Positions 8,836 through 17,943 of a stretch of DNA of 64,000 nt are shown here, one piece after another. Source of the stretch: Lysobacter arvi (lineage in GTDB: Bacteria > Pseudomonadota > Gammaproteobacteria > Xanthomonadales > Xanthomonadaceae); assembly GCA_031216755.1 (NCBI GenBank), contig JARUHG010000001.1:124001-188000 (forward strand), given 5' to 3'. The translations under genes and the position numbers were made by a program. The notes beneath the pieces are model-generated. The model had not been told where the DNA came from. It did not search any database and saw only the letters and a list, made by a program, of their open reading frames with translations. Position 1 is the stretch's first letter, and each line of letters opens with the position of its first letter.

Positions 8836-10179
8836 ATGACCCACGACCGCACGCCCGAATCCTGCGACCTGTTGATCGAAGCCGGATGGGTGGTGCCGGT
8901 CGTCCCGCATGGCGTGGTCCTCGAAGGCCATGCGGTCGCGGTCCGCGACGGCGCGATCGTCGCCGTGCTGCCGATCCGCGAGGCGCGTGCGCGCTTCGCC
9001 GCGAAGGAAACCGTTTCGCGCCCCGATGCCGCGCTGGTTCCGGGCCTCGTCAACGCGCATACCCACAACCCGATGACGCTGCTGCGCGGCATCGCCGACG
9101 ACCTGCCGCTGATGGAATGGCTCCAGGGCCACATCTGGCCGGTCGAAGGCGCCGTGATGGGGCCGGAATTCATCGAGGACGGCATCGCGCTGGCGATCGC
9201 CGAAATGCTCCGCGGCGGCACCACGTGCGCCAACGAGAACTACTTCTTCCCCGACGTGCAGGCGGCTGTCTACAGGCAGCACGGTTTCCGCGCGCGCGTC
9301 GGCCTGCCGGTGATCGACTTCCCCACCGCCTGGGCGAAGACGTCCGAGGAATACTTCGAACGCGCGGGCGAAGTGCACGACCAGTGGCGCGACGATCCGC
9401 TCGTGGCGACCGCGTTCGCGCCGCACGCGCCGTACACGGTGTCGGACGAGAACTTCGAGCGCATCCGCATGCTGTCGGACCAGCTCGACATCCCGGTGCA
9501 CCTGCATACGCACGAGACCGCGCATGAGGTCGTCGAGTCGCACGCCAAGCTCGGTCAGCGGCCGATCGCGCGACTGGATCGGCTGGGTTTGATCAACGAC
9601 CGGCTGATCGCGGTGCACATGACCCAGCTCACCGACGCGGAAATCGCGCTGTGCGCGCAACGCGGCGTGAGCGTCGTGCATTGCCCGGAATCCAACCTCA
9701 AGCTGGCGTCCGGCTTCTGCCCGGTGGGCAAGCTGGTGAAGGCCGGCGTGAACGTCGCCATCGGCACCGACGGCTGCGCCAGCAACAACGACCTGGACAT
9801 GTTCGGCGAGACGCGCACCGCCGCGCTGCTGGCGAAGGCCGTGGCGGAAGATGCGTCCGCGTTCGATGCCGCCACCGCGCTGCACGCCGCCACGCTCGGC
9901 GGCGCACGCGCGCTGGGCTTCGACGCGCGGATCGGCTCGATCGAGATCGGCAAGCAGGCCGACCTGGTCTGCGTCGACCTGGGCCAGATCGAAACGCAAC
10001 CGCTGCATCACGTCGTCTCGCAGCTGATCTACGCGACCGGTCGCCACCAGGTGAGTGATGTGTGGATCGCCGGCCGCGCGAAGCTGCGCGAGCGCATGCT
10101 GGTCGACATGGACGGCGCCGCGCTCGTCGCCAACGCGCGCCAGTGGCGCGAACGCATCGCGGCGATCCGCCTGACGTGA
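8836..10179 (+). CDS. mtaD: 5-methylthioadenosine / S-adenosylhomocysteine deaminase
   Basis: Amidohydrolase of 447 residues in the TRZ/ATZ group. Metal-binding residues are visible as NAHTHNPMTLLRG near residue 75, HLHTHET near 220, HMTQL near 258 and the Asp of GTDGCASNNDLDMFGE near 310. The order with ubiG and a mupP-like phosphatase matches Pseudomonas aeruginosa PA3170-PA3172 as I recall it, where the first gene is a methylthioadenosine deaminase converting MTA to methylthioinosine. The mtnB, mtnC and mtnD genes farther along the window belong to the same salvage route. Exact substrate preference cannot be read from sequence. Confidence 0.85.
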   Translation: MTHDRTPESCDLLIEAGWVVPVVPHGVVLEGHAVAVRDGAIVAVLPIREARARFAAKETVSRPDAALVPGLVNAHTHNPMTLLRGIADDLPLMEWLQGHIWPVEGAVMGPEFIEDGIALAIAEMLRGGTTCANENYFFPDVQAAVYRQHGFRARVGLPVIDFPTAWAKTSEEYFERAGEVHDQWRDDPLVATAFAPHAPYTVSDENFERIRMLSDQLDIPVHLHTHETAHEVVESHAKLGQRPIARLDRLGLINDRLIAVHMTQLTDAEIALCAQRGVSVVHCPESNLKLASGFCPVGKLVKAGVNVAIGTDGCASNNDLDMFGETRTAALLAKAVAEDASAFDAATALHAATLGGARALGFDARIGSIEIGKQADLVCVDLGQIETQPLHHVVSQLIYATGRHQVSDVWIAGRAKLRERMLVDMDGAALVANARQWRERIAAIRLT

Positions 10180-10243
10180 ACCCGGCGCACGCATTGCCCC
10201 GCCACTGCCGCACGCGCGATAGCGGCGTTTCTGGAGGATTCGA

Positions 10244-10969
10244 GTGACGACGCAGACTTCGACCGACACCAACTTCACGCAGTCCGAACTGGACAAGTTC
10301 GGCGCGCTCGCGCAGCGCTGGTGGGATCCGGAAGGCCCGCAGAAGGCCTTGCACGCGCTCAATCCCGCGCGGTTGGGTTACGTCGCCACGCGCGCGCCCC
10401 TGCGCGGTGCGCGCGTCCTCGACGTGGGCTGCGGCGCGGGCCTGCTGAGCGAGGCGATGGCGCGCGAGGGCGCGCAGGTCACGGCGCTCGATCTGGCCCC
10501 GGAACTGGTGAAGGTCGCGCGCCTGCACGGCCTGGAGTCCGGCGTGAAGGTCGACTATCGCCTGCAGTCCGTCGAATCGCTGGCCGGCGAAATGGCCGGG
10601 CAGTTCGATGCGATCACCTGCATGGAGATGCTCGAGCACGTGCCCGATCCCGGTTCGATCATCCGCGCCTGCGCGACGCTGCTGCGCCCCGGCGGGAAGC
10701 TGTTCCTGTCCACGCTCAACCGCACGCCGGCGGCGTTCGCGCTGGCCATCGTGGGCGCCGAATACATCGCCCGCCTGCTGCCGCGCGGCACGCACCAGTA
10801 CCGCGACTTCATCAAGCCGCACGAGCTCGGCGCATGGCTGCGCGCGGCCGGGCTCGCGCTGGAGGACGTGAGCGGCCTGATGTACGAGCCCTGGCGCAAC
10901 GCGGCGCGCGTGATCTCGCGTACCGACGTGAATTACCTCGCCTGCGCCTCGAAGCCGGACGTCGCCTGA
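10244..10969 (+). CDS. ubiG: Ubiquinone biosynthesis O-methyltransferase UbiG
   Basis: SAM-dependent methyltransferase of 241 residues that carries out both O-methylations of ubiquinone synthesis. The N-terminal segment [23 protein letters not shown] is typical of UbiG, as is the nucleotide-binding motif [16 protein letters not shown]. The hydrophobic C-terminal membrane-association segment is also present. The GTG start at 10244 has GGAGGA eight bases upstream. The stop overlaps the next start in TGATG, so translation is probably coupled. Confidence 0.95.
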   Translation: MTTQTSTDTNFTQSELDKFGALAQRWWDPEGPQKALHALNPARLGYVATRAPLRGARVLDVGCGAGLLSEAMAREGAQVTALDLAPELVKVARLHGLESGVKVDYRLQSVESLAGEMAGQFDAITCMEMLEHVPDPGSIIRACATLLRPGGKLFLSTLNRTPAAFALAIVGAEYIARLLPRGTHQYRDFIKPHELGAWLRAAGLALEDVSGLMYEPWRNAARVISRTDVNYLACASKPDVA

Positions 10970-11649
10970 TGGACGTCGCAGTGAAGTTCCCGAAGGCGGT
11001 GTTGTTCGATCTGGACGGCACGCTGCTCGACAGCGCGCCGGACATGGTCGCGGCGGTCGATGCCATGCGCGCCGCACGCGGCCGCCCGCCGATGGCGCTG
11101 GCCGAACTGCGCCCGCACGTGTCCAAGGGCGGGCTGGCGATGATCCGCGCCGCCTTCCCCGACATCGACGAAGACGAGCGCAAGCAGTGGCTGCCTGAAT
11201 TCCTCGACTGCTACGAGCGCGCGCTCGGCCATCACAGCGCGTTGTTCGACGGCATCGACGCGATGTTGTCCGCGCTGGAAGCCAACGGTTGCGTGTGGGG
11301 CATCGTCACCAACAAGCCCGAGTACCTGGCGCGCCAGATCATGCCGGTGCTCGGCTGGGAACAGCGCTGCGCCGTGCTGATCGGCGGCGACACGCTGAGC
11401 GCGCGCAAGCCCGACCCGCTGCCGTTGATCGTCGCCGCCGAGCGCATCGGTGTCCCGCCGGAACACTGCGTCTACGTGGGCGACGACGAGCGCGACATCG
11501 TGGCCGCGCGCGCCGCCGGCATGCCGTCGGTCGTCGCGTTGTGGGGCTATCGCCTCGACGAGGACGACCCGATCGCCTGGCAGGGAGACGTCATGATCGA
11601 CCTGCCCTCGCAACTGATCGCCGCCGACGCCTGGCCTCGCACGCGATGA
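10969..11649 (+). CDS. mupP: HAD phosphatase, MupP-like (N-acetylmuramate 6-phosphate phosphatase)
   Basis: HAD-superfamily phosphatase of 226 residues. Motif I is FDLDGTLLDSAPDM, motif II lies in IVTNKPEY, and motifs III/IV are ARKPDPLPL and VYVGDDERDI. Traditionally such genes are called gph (phosphoglycolate phosphatase), but the cap region (AMRAARGRPP ... HVSKGGLAMI) and the position directly after ubiG resemble Pseudomonas MupP, which acts in peptidoglycan recycling. The start overlaps the ubiG stop and its own stop overlaps the next start, so it belongs to an operon. Substrate remains an inference. Confidence 0.75.
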   Translation: MDVAVKFPKAVLFDLDGTLLDSAPDMVAAVDAMRAARGRPPMALAELRPHVSKGGLAMIRAAFPDIDEDERKQWLPEFLDCYERALGHHSALFDGIDAMLSALEANGCVWGIVTNKPEYLARQIMPVLGWEQRCAVLIGGDTLSARKPDPLPLIVAAERIGVPPEHCVYVGDDERDIVAARAAGMPSVVALWGYRLDEDDPIAWQGDVMIDLPSQLIAADAWPRTR

Positions 11650-12371
11650 GCGAGGCCGGACACGATCGGGCGGGGCCGGCGCGCGACGAAGCGCTCGACA
11701 GCTTCATCGACAAGTGGCGCGCGCGCTGGCCGGAATGGGCCGTCGCGCAGGCGTTCGTGCCGCCGCAGCAGCGCGAGGTCGCGCTCGCCTGGGCGGCGTT
11801 GCAGCAGGAACTGACCGACGCCGCGTGGGGCGGCAGCGATGCGCGCCCGGGCGAAGCGAAGCTCGCCTGGTGGATGGAGGAACTGCAGGGCTGGTCGCGT
11901 GGCCTGCGCCGTCACCCGATCGGTCTGGCGCTGCAGAAGCTTCCAGCTCCGTGGACCTCCCTCGGCGCGGCCATCCCGTCGCTGCGCGAGAGCCGCGAGC
12001 GGCCGCGCGATCGCGACGAAGCATTCGCCGCGCTGGCACCCTTCGCGCAGGCGGTGTCGGAGATCGAAGCGGCGCTGTTCGCGGCGGCGCCGGCGAGCAT
12101 TCCCCTGATACAGATCGGCCTGCTGCAGGCGCGGCTTGCCCATACCGGCGACGCCGCCGTGCCCATGAGCGTGATCGCCCGCGCCGGCGAGGGCGCAACC
12201 ACCCGCGCATGGGCCGTCGAACTGCTGGAACACTGGCCGCGGGGCGAGGCCAGCCGTGTACGCCGGGTCTGGAACGCGCTCGCACGGCAGCGTCTTCGTC
12301 GCGGCGACGCCTCGCTGCCGCTGCCGCCGTGGTCGGCGCTCTGGGCGGCCTGGCGCGGGGCGCGCGGGTGA
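11646..12371 (+). CDS. Squalene/phytoene-synthase-like protein of unknown function
   Basis: Protein of 241 residues, translationally coupled to the mupP-like gene through ATGA. The segment around residues 35-80 (ALAWAALQQELTDAAWG ... AKLAWWMEELQGW) resembles the helix pattern of the squalene/phytoene synthase superfamily, where a WW-x3-L motif follows the first conserved helices. The Asp-rich DxxxD motifs of catalytic prenyl synthases are not evident, so it may be a non-catalytic or assembly-type relative (compare NDUFAF6). Its place after ubiG could hint at quinone metabolism, but that is speculation. Confidence 0.6.
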   Translation: MSEAGHDRAGPARDEALDSFIDKWRARWPEWAVAQAFVPPQQREVALAWAALQQELTDAAWGGSDARPGEAKLAWWMEELQGWSRGLRRHPIGLALQKLPAPWTSLGAAIPSLRESRERPRDRDEAFAALAPFAQAVSEIEAALFAAAPASIPLIQIGLLQARLAHTGDAAVPMSVIARAGEGATTRAWAVELLEHWPRGEASRVRRVWNALARQRLRRGDASLPLPPWSALWAAWRGARG

Positions 12372-12381
12372 AGGCAAGCGC

Positions 12382-12404
12382 GCGCCTATCGTCCCGATAG
12401 GCGC
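12382..12404. terminator. Perfect 10-bp hairpin between operon end and folE2
   Basis: GCGCCTATCG (12382-12391) pairs perfectly with CGATAGGCGC (12395-12404) around TCC. It lies ten bases after the stop of the upstream operon, but no T-run follows. It is either a hairpin that helps end transcription or a protein-binding palindrome upstream of folE2. Confidence 0.5.
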
Positions 12405-12463
12405 CGCGACGCCCCGAAACTGACTGTTGCAGCCTGTCCGGGCGGGCGTCTGGATGCGGCCGC

Positions 12464-12469
12464 TACAAT
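12464..12469 (+). promoter_or_regulatory. Candidate -10 box for folE2
   Basis: TACAAT matches the -10 consensus in five of six bases and lies 42 bases before the folE2 start. No convincing -35 stands at the usual distance. Confidence 0.4.
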
Positions 12470-12511
12470 GGCCCGGCTTGCGCTCCCCCGCGCCAACCCC
12501 ATCTCCTCGCC

Positions 12512-13444
12512 GTGACCACCACTTCCTCCACTCCGCGCCGTCTGCCCGATGTCGCCTTCGATGCCGCCGCCGCGGCGCGACCGCTCGACTGGGTGGGCAT
12601 GTCCAACATCGCCCTGCCGCTTCGCGTGGGCGGGCCCGACGGCGAGGCGATCACCGTCGCCGCCTCGGTCGACGTGAGCGTCGACCTGAAGGACGCCGAC
12701 GCCCGCGGCATCCACATGTCGCGGATGTACCTGCAATTGCAGAACGCCTTCGCCAGCGAGACCGTGACGCCCGCCGGCCTGCGCCGCGTGCTGCAGACAC
12801 TGGTCGAGAAGCAGGGCGGCATTTCCAGCGCCGCGCGCCTGGTGCTCCGCTACGAACAACTGCTGCTGCGCCGCGCGCTGTCGAGCGACAACGCCGGATG
12901 GAAGCGCTACCCGGTCGAAATCGACGCGACGCTGCGCGACGGCCACCTGCATCTGGCGCTGGCGTTTTCGGTCGAGTATTCCAGCACCTGCCCGGCGTCG
13001 GCGGCGCTCTCGCGCCAGCTGAATGCCGAGCGCTTCGCCGAGGACTTCGCCGCCGCCCGGCCGCTCTCGACAGCCGTGGTCAGCGAATGGCTCGCCTCCG
13101 AACGCGGGTTGGCCGCGACCCCGCACGCGCAGCGCAGCCGCGCCGACGTGCGCGTGGAACTGCGCCCGGCCTTCGACGAAGTGCCGCTGGCGGCGCTGAT
13201 CGATGCCTTGGAACTCGCCCTCGCCACGCCGGTGCAGACCGCCGTGAAGCGCGAGGACGAGCAGGCGTTCGCCCGGCTCAACGCCGAGAACCTGATGTTC
13301 TGCGAGGACGCCGCCCGGCGCGTCGCCGCCGTGCTGTCGGCCGACCCCCGCATCGAACGTTTCGATGCCCAGGTGTCGCACTTCGAAAGCCTGCACGCCC
13401 ACGACGCCGTGGCCCGCGTGACCGGGCAGGGCGCCCCGACCTGA
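12512..13444 (+). CDS. folE2: GTP cyclohydrolase I, type IB (FolE2)
   Basis: The 310-residue length and sequence match FolE2, the alternative GTP cyclohydrolase that opens GTP to dihydroneopterin triphosphate for folate synthesis. Supporting segments are DWVGMSNIALPLRV near the N-terminus, a DLKDADARGIHMSRMY segment, and YSSTCPASAALSRQ, which holds the conserved metal-binding Cys near residue 155. In other bacteria FolE2 tolerates varied metals and can be Zur-controlled when a zinc-dependent FolE is also present; no clear Zur box is seen here. The start codon is GTG. Confidence 0.93.
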   Translation: MTTTSSTPRRLPDVAFDAAAAARPLDWVGMSNIALPLRVGGPDGEAITVAASVDVSVDLKDADARGIHMSRMYLQLQNAFASETVTPAGLRRVLQTLVEKQGGISSAARLVLRYEQLLLRRALSSDNAGWKRYPVEIDATLRDGHLHLALAFSVEYSSTCPASAALSRQLNAERFAEDFAAARPLSTAVVSEWLASERGLAATPHAQRSRADVRVELRPAFDEVPLAALIDALELALATPVQTAVKREDEQAFARLNAENLMFCEDAARRVAAVLSADPRIERFDAQVSHFESLHAHDAVARVTGQGAPT

Positions 13445-13553
13445 CCCTTCGGGCCGCCGCCGGCCCGGACGGCGGTGCCCTTCGTCGGACGGTTCCGCGA
13501 CCGCCGTCTCATTACGGTATGCTCCCCGGCCTTGCTCGGGGGCCAGACGGGTC

Positions 13554-15278
13554 ATGGGGAAACCCTTACGTCGTTGGTGGCAGGCCGCGTTGGCGGTGTT
13601 CGGCATGCTCGTGGCGACGTCCGCGTCGGCGCAGCTTTTCGACGTGGCCCGGCTCGATGGCGACCCCGTCCCGCTGGAAGTGCTGTCCGGCCGGCACCAG
13701 GGCGAGTTCGCGAGCGTCGAAGGGCAGGCCATCCACGAAACCAGCCGGCGCCCGCGCTGGTGGCGGCTGACCGCCCGACAGCCCGTCCGCCCCGCCGATT
13801 CGCCGAACCTGGTCCTGCGGTTCCCCTATCTCAATCACGTCGAAGTCTGGCGTCCCGGCGACGCGATCCCGCTGCGTCGTTCGCTGGTCGGCAACGACGC
13901 GGAGTTCGAGTTCTCCACGCGCGCGCTCGTCGTCCCGCTCCCGCAGGGGCTCGCGACCGGGGAATCGATCTACCTTCGCGTGACCGCGTTGACCTCGAAA
14001 CCGATGGCGGTCGACGTCGAGCCGCTCGCGTCCGTGCATCGACAGGACCTGCGGCACGTCGCGCTGCGTACCTTCGTGCTGGGGACGCTGGTCGTGCTGG
14101 CGCTGCTCGCGGTGGGCTTCTGGGTCGGCATCGGGGAGCGCACGTACGCCTACCTGTCGCTCACGCTCGCCGCGCAGGCGTTCTACCTGGCCTGCGTCGG
14201 AGGCGAGGTGCGCGCCGTGCCATGGCTGGCGGAACTCGTCGGATCCGATCCGCGCGTGGGCCGCATGTTCGGTCTGCTCGGAGTGGTGGCGAGCAACAGC
14301 TTCGTCGCGCTTTACCTCAACCTGCCCGAACGCCACCCGCGTTTCATGCGCGTGCTACACGGCTGCAATGCGGTGCTCCTCGCCCTGCTGCTGACCAACC
14401 TCGGCACGATCGCCGCCTGGCTGGCGTGGGTCGCCAATGCGGTGTTCCTGGTGTCGGCGGCTACGATCTTCGCCGTCAGCGTCACCGCGGCGTGGGGACG
14501 GCAGCGCGAGGCCTACTTCATGGTGCTGTCGTGGGCGCCGATGATCGCGCTGGTGCTGCTGCGGCTGGGCGAACTGCTCGGCGGCTGGCGCAATCCGGAA
14601 TGGATGGAATACGCCTTTCCGATCGGGCTCGCCATGGGGGGGCTGGTGCTCACCATCGGCCTCACCGACCACATGCACCAGATGCGGCGCGACCGCGATC
14701 ATGCGAGCCGGCTGGCGACCTACGACGTGCTCACCGGCGCGCTCACGCGTTCGGCGATCAACGAGCGGCTGGAAGCCCTGGCCGAAGCGGCGCATCGCGG
14801 CCGCCGGCCGCTGTCGGTGGTGTTCTTCGATATCGATTACTTCAAGCGCATCAACGACGCGCATGGGCATCGCGTCGGCGACCAGACGCTGCGGATCGTC
14901 GCGTTGCGCACGCGCAACCGGCTGCGCACCTACGACCTGTTCGGACGTTATGGCGGCGACGAGATCCTCGTCGTGCTGCCGGACACGCAACTGCGCGAAG
15001 CCCTGTGCGTTGCCGAAAACCTGCGCGCGGCGGTGAACTGCCGGCCCCTGTCCATCGACAACCGGCTGTTCACCACGACGCTCAGCCTGGGCGTCGCGGA
15101 ACTGCATTACGGGGAAACCGTCGAGAAGCTGCTCGAGCGCGCCGACGCCGCGTTGTACGCGAGCAAGGCCGCCGGCCGCGACCGCGTCACGGGCTACACC
15201 GCTTCGCGCCTGCGCACGACGGCAGCGACGCCGGTGGCGAACACGGCGAATTCGCACGGCGCGAGTACGGTGATGTGA
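13554..15278 (+). CDS. Membrane diguanylate cyclase with 7TMR-DISM sensor
   Basis: Protein of 574 residues. A signal peptide (about 1-26, ending SASA) leads to a periplasmic domain of about 140 residues resembling 7TMR-DISMED2, then about seven transmembrane segments (roughly 170-375), then a GGDEF domain (about 400-560). The active-site motif reads YGGDEI, with Ile for Phe, and the metal-binding segment FFDIDYFKRIND is intact. RTYD five residues upstream is a product-inhibition I-site. It should therefore make c-di-GMP in response to a periplasmic ligand, probably carbohydrate-like. A possible -10 (TATGCT, 13518-13523) lies just upstream. Enzyme class is firm; the signal is unknown. Confidence 0.9.
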   Translation: MGKPLRRWWQAALAVFGMLVATSASAQLFDVARLDGDPVPLEVLSGRHQGEFASVEGQAIHETSRRPRWWRLTARQPVRPADSPNLVLRFPYLNHVEVWRPGDAIPLRRSLVGNDAEFEFSTRALVVPLPQGLATGESIYLRVTALTSKPMAVDVEPLASVHRQDLRHVALRTFVLGTLVVLALLAVGFWVGIGERTYAYLSLTLAAQAFYLACVGGEVRAVPWLAELVGSDPRVGRMFGLLGVVASNSFVALYLNLPERHPRFMRVLHGCNAVLLALLLTNLGTIAAWLAWVANAVFLVSAATIFAVSVTAAWGRQREAYFMVLSWAPMIALVLLRLGELLGGWRNPEWMEYAFPIGLAMGGLVLTIGLTDHMHQMRRDRDHASRLATYDVLTGALTRSAINERLEALAEAAHRGRRPLSVVFFDIDYFKRINDAHGHRVGDQTLRIVALRTRNRLRTYDLFGRYGGDEILVVLPDTQLREALCVAENLRAAVNCRPLSIDNRLFTTTLSLGVAELHYGETVEKLLERADAALYASKAAGRDRVTGYTASRLRTTAATPVANTANSHGASTVM

Positions 15279-15304
15279 GCCGCCGGCCCCCCGGCTGCCG
15301 GAGT

Positions 15305-15422
15305 CGTCGTTCCAGCGGAGGCTGGAACCCATCCTGATTTCGACGCGCGGCGCGCATGCCGCGAATTCCAGCGTGCCCGGCGCCAACCCTCACCCCAGCT
15401 CTCCCGCTGGGCGAGAGGCTGA
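15305..15422. repeat. Intergenic repeats between converging genes
   Basis: A hairpin with arms TTCCAGC (15310-15316) and GCTGGAA (15321-15327), then a CT-rich element with an imperfect hairpin at about 15381-15422. Both resemble dispersed elements found elsewhere in the window and fill the space between the convergent diguanylate cyclase and M23 genes. Confidence 0.45.
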
Positions 15423-15430
15423 AGCACCGC

Positions 15431-16303
15431 CTACTGCGTGCGCTCCAACACCAGCAGCGGATCGATACGCACGTCGAACCAGTTCATCCCCCAGTGCAGA
15501 TGCGGCCCCGTCGCGCGCCCGGTCGCGCCGACGGCGCCGATCACCTGGCCCTGCTGGATGCGATCGCCGACCTTCACGTCGATGCGCGACAGGTGCAGGA
15601 AGTTCGAACTCACGCCGTGGCCGTGGTCGAGCAGCAGCGTGCCGCCGGTCAGGTACAGGTCCGGCGCGGCGAACGTGACCACGCCGGCGGCCGGCGCCTG
15701 CACCGGCGTGCCGGTCGGCGCCGCGATGTCCATGCCGGAGTGCGGCGATTTCGGCACGCCGTTGTACACGCGCTGGTTGCCGAACCGCCCGCTGATGCGC
15801 CCCTTCACCGGCCATACGAAGGGCTGCGCGAAGTCGGTCCGATCGTCGTCGCGGACGCGCGCCGCGGTCACCTGCGCCTGTTCGCGCTCGATGCGTGCGG
15901 CGATTTCCGGCGGCGGTTCGACGGTCTTCGGCGGCACGCCGCGCACGTTCTCGACCGGCCAGTTGCGCGGCGTCACCGCGATGCGCGCGGTCTGCGTGCG
16001 ACCGTCGGCCGTGGCGATGTCGACCCGCACCGGCCCCGCCTCGTCGCGGCCGATGCCGAAGACCACCGTGCCGTAGTTCGTCGGGCGCAACGTGCGGGTG
16101 CCGTAACGCACGGTCGCGTTCGCCGGCACCTTGCCGAACACCAGCGAGCCCTGCTGCACGGACGCGGGAAACACCACGCGCACGTCGGCGCTGGTCGCCG
16201 ATACCTGCGCAACGTCTGACATCACGGTCGAAGCGGCCGCGGCCGCGCAGCCCGTCGACGCCATCGCCAGCAGCGACAGCGCCGCCCCGTGCACCCGCCT
16301 CAT
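15431..16303 (-). CDS. M23-family peptidoglycan peptidase, probable lipoprotein
   Basis: Protein of 290 residues. An N-terminal signal ([20 protein letters not shown]) carries a plausible though imperfect lipobox with Cys19. After an immunoglobulin-like N-terminal region comes the LytM/M23 domain with the zinc and catalytic motifs HSGMDIAAP, the SSNFLHL segment and GPHLHWGM, all complete, so it should be an active endopeptidase acting on peptide cross-links. The start at 16303 overlaps the dihydroorotase stop by four bases (ATGA), making the pair co-transcribed. A longer upstream frame overlaps the neighbouring gene and is rejected. Confidence 0.9.
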   Translation of the reverse strand: MRRVHGAALSLLAMASTGCAAAAASTVMSDVAQVSATSADVRVVFPASVQQGSLVFGKVPANATVRYGTRTLRPTNYGTVVFGIGRDEAGPVRVDIATADGRTQTARIAVTPRNWPVENVRGVPPKTVEPPPEIAARIEREQAQVTAARVRDDDRTDFAQPFVWPVKGRISGRFGNQRVYNGVPKSPHSGMDIAAPTGTPVQAPAAGVVTFAAPDLYLTGGTLLLDHGHGVSSNFLHLSRIDVKVGDRIQQGQVIGAVGATGRATGPHLHWGMNWFDVRIDPLLVLERTQ

Positions 16304-17646
16304 CGATCGAAGGCCAGTCGCTGGCCGCGCGGTTGGCCCACGAGCTGCCGGCCATCCCACGCCAGTTCGCCGTTGACCCAGGTCGAGGCGATGCGCGAAC
16401 GGAACGTCGTGCCTTCGAACGGCGACCACCCGCACTTGGACAGCACGTCCTCGCGCTGCACGGTGAACGGCGTGTCGTCGATCAGCACCAGGTCGGCGGC
16501 ATAGCCTTCGCGGAGGAAGCCGCGCTCCTTGACGTCGAACAGTTGCGCCGGCGCGTGCGCGAACTTCTGCACGACCTGCGACGTGGTGAGGCGGCCTTCG
16601 TGGACCAGTTCCAGTGCCGCGACAAGCGCGTACTGCACCAGCGGCAGGCCGCTCGGGGCGCCGGTGTAGGGGCGCGCCTTTTCTTCCAGCGTGTGCGGCG
16701 CGTGGTCGGTGGCGAGCACGTCGATCACGTCATCGGCGATCGCCTGGATCAGCGCCTCGCGATCGCGCGCGTCCTTGATCGCCGGGTTGCACTTGATCAG
16801 ATGTCCCAGCCGCGCGTAATCGGCGCGATCGAAGCGCAGGAAATGGATGCACGTCTCGGCCGTGATGCGCTTGCGGCTGCCGTCGGCGCGGATCAGCGGA
16901 CCCGGCTCGAACAGCGCCAGTTCCTCCGCCGTGCTGATGTGCAGCACGTGCAGGCGCGTGTCGTGCCTGCGTGCGAGCGACAGCGCGAGCTGCGTCGACT
17001 TCATGCACGCTTCGCGCGAACGGATGTCCGGATGGCACGCGGCGGGAATGTCGTCGCCGTACTTCGCCTTGTAGCGGGCGAGTTCGGCGTCGATCATCGG
17101 CGTGTCTTCGCAATGCGTGATGATCGGCGTCGGCGCGTCGCGGAAGATGCCGTCGAGGATCTCCGGATCGTCCACCAGCATGTTGCCGGTGGACGCGCCC
17201 ATGAACACCTTGATGCCCGGCGCGGTGAGCGGATCGAGCGACTGGATCGCGGCGAGGTTGTCGTTGCTCGCGCCCAGGTAGAAGCCGTAGTTGCCCCACG
17301 CGCGGCCCGCGGCGCGGCGGTATTTGTTTTCCAGTGCGTCGGCGTCGAGCGTGGGCGGGTTGGTGTTGGGCATGTCCATGAAGGACGTCAGCCCGCCCGC
17401 GACGGCCGCGGCCGATTCTGTCGCGATGTCGGCCTTGTATTCCAGGCCCGGTTCGCGGAAATGCACCTGGTCGTCGATCATGCCCGGCAGCAGCCGGCGG
17501 CCGCCGGCGTCGATCACCGTTTCGTTCGCGCGCGAGGACAGGCCTGTGCCGATCTGGGCGATCCGCCCGTCCTCGAAACGCAGGTCGCCGTCGAATTCGC
17601 GGCCTTCGTTGACCAGGCGGGCGTTGACGATCAGGGTCGATGGCAT
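16300..17646 (-). CDS. Dihydroorotase-like amidohydrolase with Gln in the HxH metal motif
   Basis: Amidohydrolase of 448 residues closest to class I dihydroorotases, which cyclise carbamoyl-aspartate in pyrimidine synthesis. Recognisable segments are [16 protein letters not shown], the DMPNTNPPT motif, the IKVFMGAS region, [16 protein letters not shown] and [13 protein letters not shown]. The metal motif near residue 60 reads [10 protein letters not shown], with Gln60 where class I enzymes have the first His of HxH; the codon at 17467-17469 is CAG. I recall the same substitution in dihydroorotases of Bacteroidetes, so it is probably a subfamily trait. The start lies 16 bases inside the upstream yidD gene. 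Confidence 0.85.
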   Translation of the reverse strand: MPSTLIVNARLVNEGREFDGDLRFEDGRIAQIGTGLSSRANETVIDAGGRRLLPGMIDDQVHFREPGLEYKADIATESAAAVAGGLTSFMDMPNTNPPTLDADALENKYRRAAGRAWGNYGFYLGASNDNLAAIQSLDPLTAPGIKVFMGASTGNMLVDDPEILDGIFRDAPTPIITHCEDTPMIDAELARYKAKYGDDIPAACHPDIRSREACMKSTQLALSLARRHDTRLHVLHISTAEELALFEPGPLIRADGSRKRITAETCIHFLRFDRADYARLGHLIKCNPAIKDARDREALIQAIADDVIDVLATDHAPHTLEEKARPYTGAPSGLPLVQYALVAALELVHEGRLTTSQVVQKFAHAPAQLFDVKERGFLREGYAADLVLIDDTPFTVQREDVLSKCGWSPFEGTTFRSRIASTWVNGELAWDGRQLVGQPRGQRLAFDR

Positions 17647-17879
17647 GTGGTTTTCCCGGAAGGTGGTTCCGGAACGGGATCGATCCCGCCCGGGTGAAGG
17701 GGATGACAACGCAGGATGCGACGCAGCGCCAGCCAGCTGCCCTTGAACGCGCCGAAACGGGCGATCGCCTGCATGGCGTATTCCGAGCATGTGGGATGGA
17801 AACGGCAGCGCGGGCCAAGCAGCGGACTGATCCAGCGCTTGTAGCCTCGCAGCAGCACGATGAGCAGACGGTCGATCAC
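17631..17879 (-). CDS. yidD: Membrane protein insertion efficiency factor YidD
   Basis: Protein of 82 residues with the family hallmarks: [23 protein letters not shown] with conserved Cys residues, then [24 protein letters not shown]. YidD is a small inner-membrane-associated protein that aids YidC-dependent insertion. It is normally found near rnpA, yidC and oriC; here it instead precedes and overlaps the dihydroorotase gene by 16 bases. Confidence 0.95.
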   Translation of the reverse strand: MIDRLLIVLLRGYKRWISPLLGPRCRFHPTCSEYAMQAIARFGAFKGSWLALRRILRCHPLHPGGIDPVPEPPSGKTTCHRP

Positions 17880-17914
17880 GGTTCCTTAATGCGGACAGGC
17901 ATCTGAATATGCGG

Positions 17915-17943
17915 TTGCCGCAGGTGCCGGGGCAGGGTATAAC
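17915..17943 (+). promoter_or_regulatory. Sigma-70-type promoter for the DksA-like gene
   Basis: TTGCCG (17915-17920), a 17-base spacer, then TATAAC (17938-17943, five of six matches). Transcription starting near 17950 would leave an unusually long 5' leader of about 205 bases before the GTG at 18156. No other gene is visible in 17880-18155; the leader contains a short stem with arms near CGGAC and GTCCG around 18111-18123. Confidence 0.6.

Noticed and set aside
15431-16435. Longer N-terminus for the M23 peptidase
   Set aside because: The extra 44 residues overlap the dihydroorotase coding region and precede the obvious signal peptide that starts at 16303.
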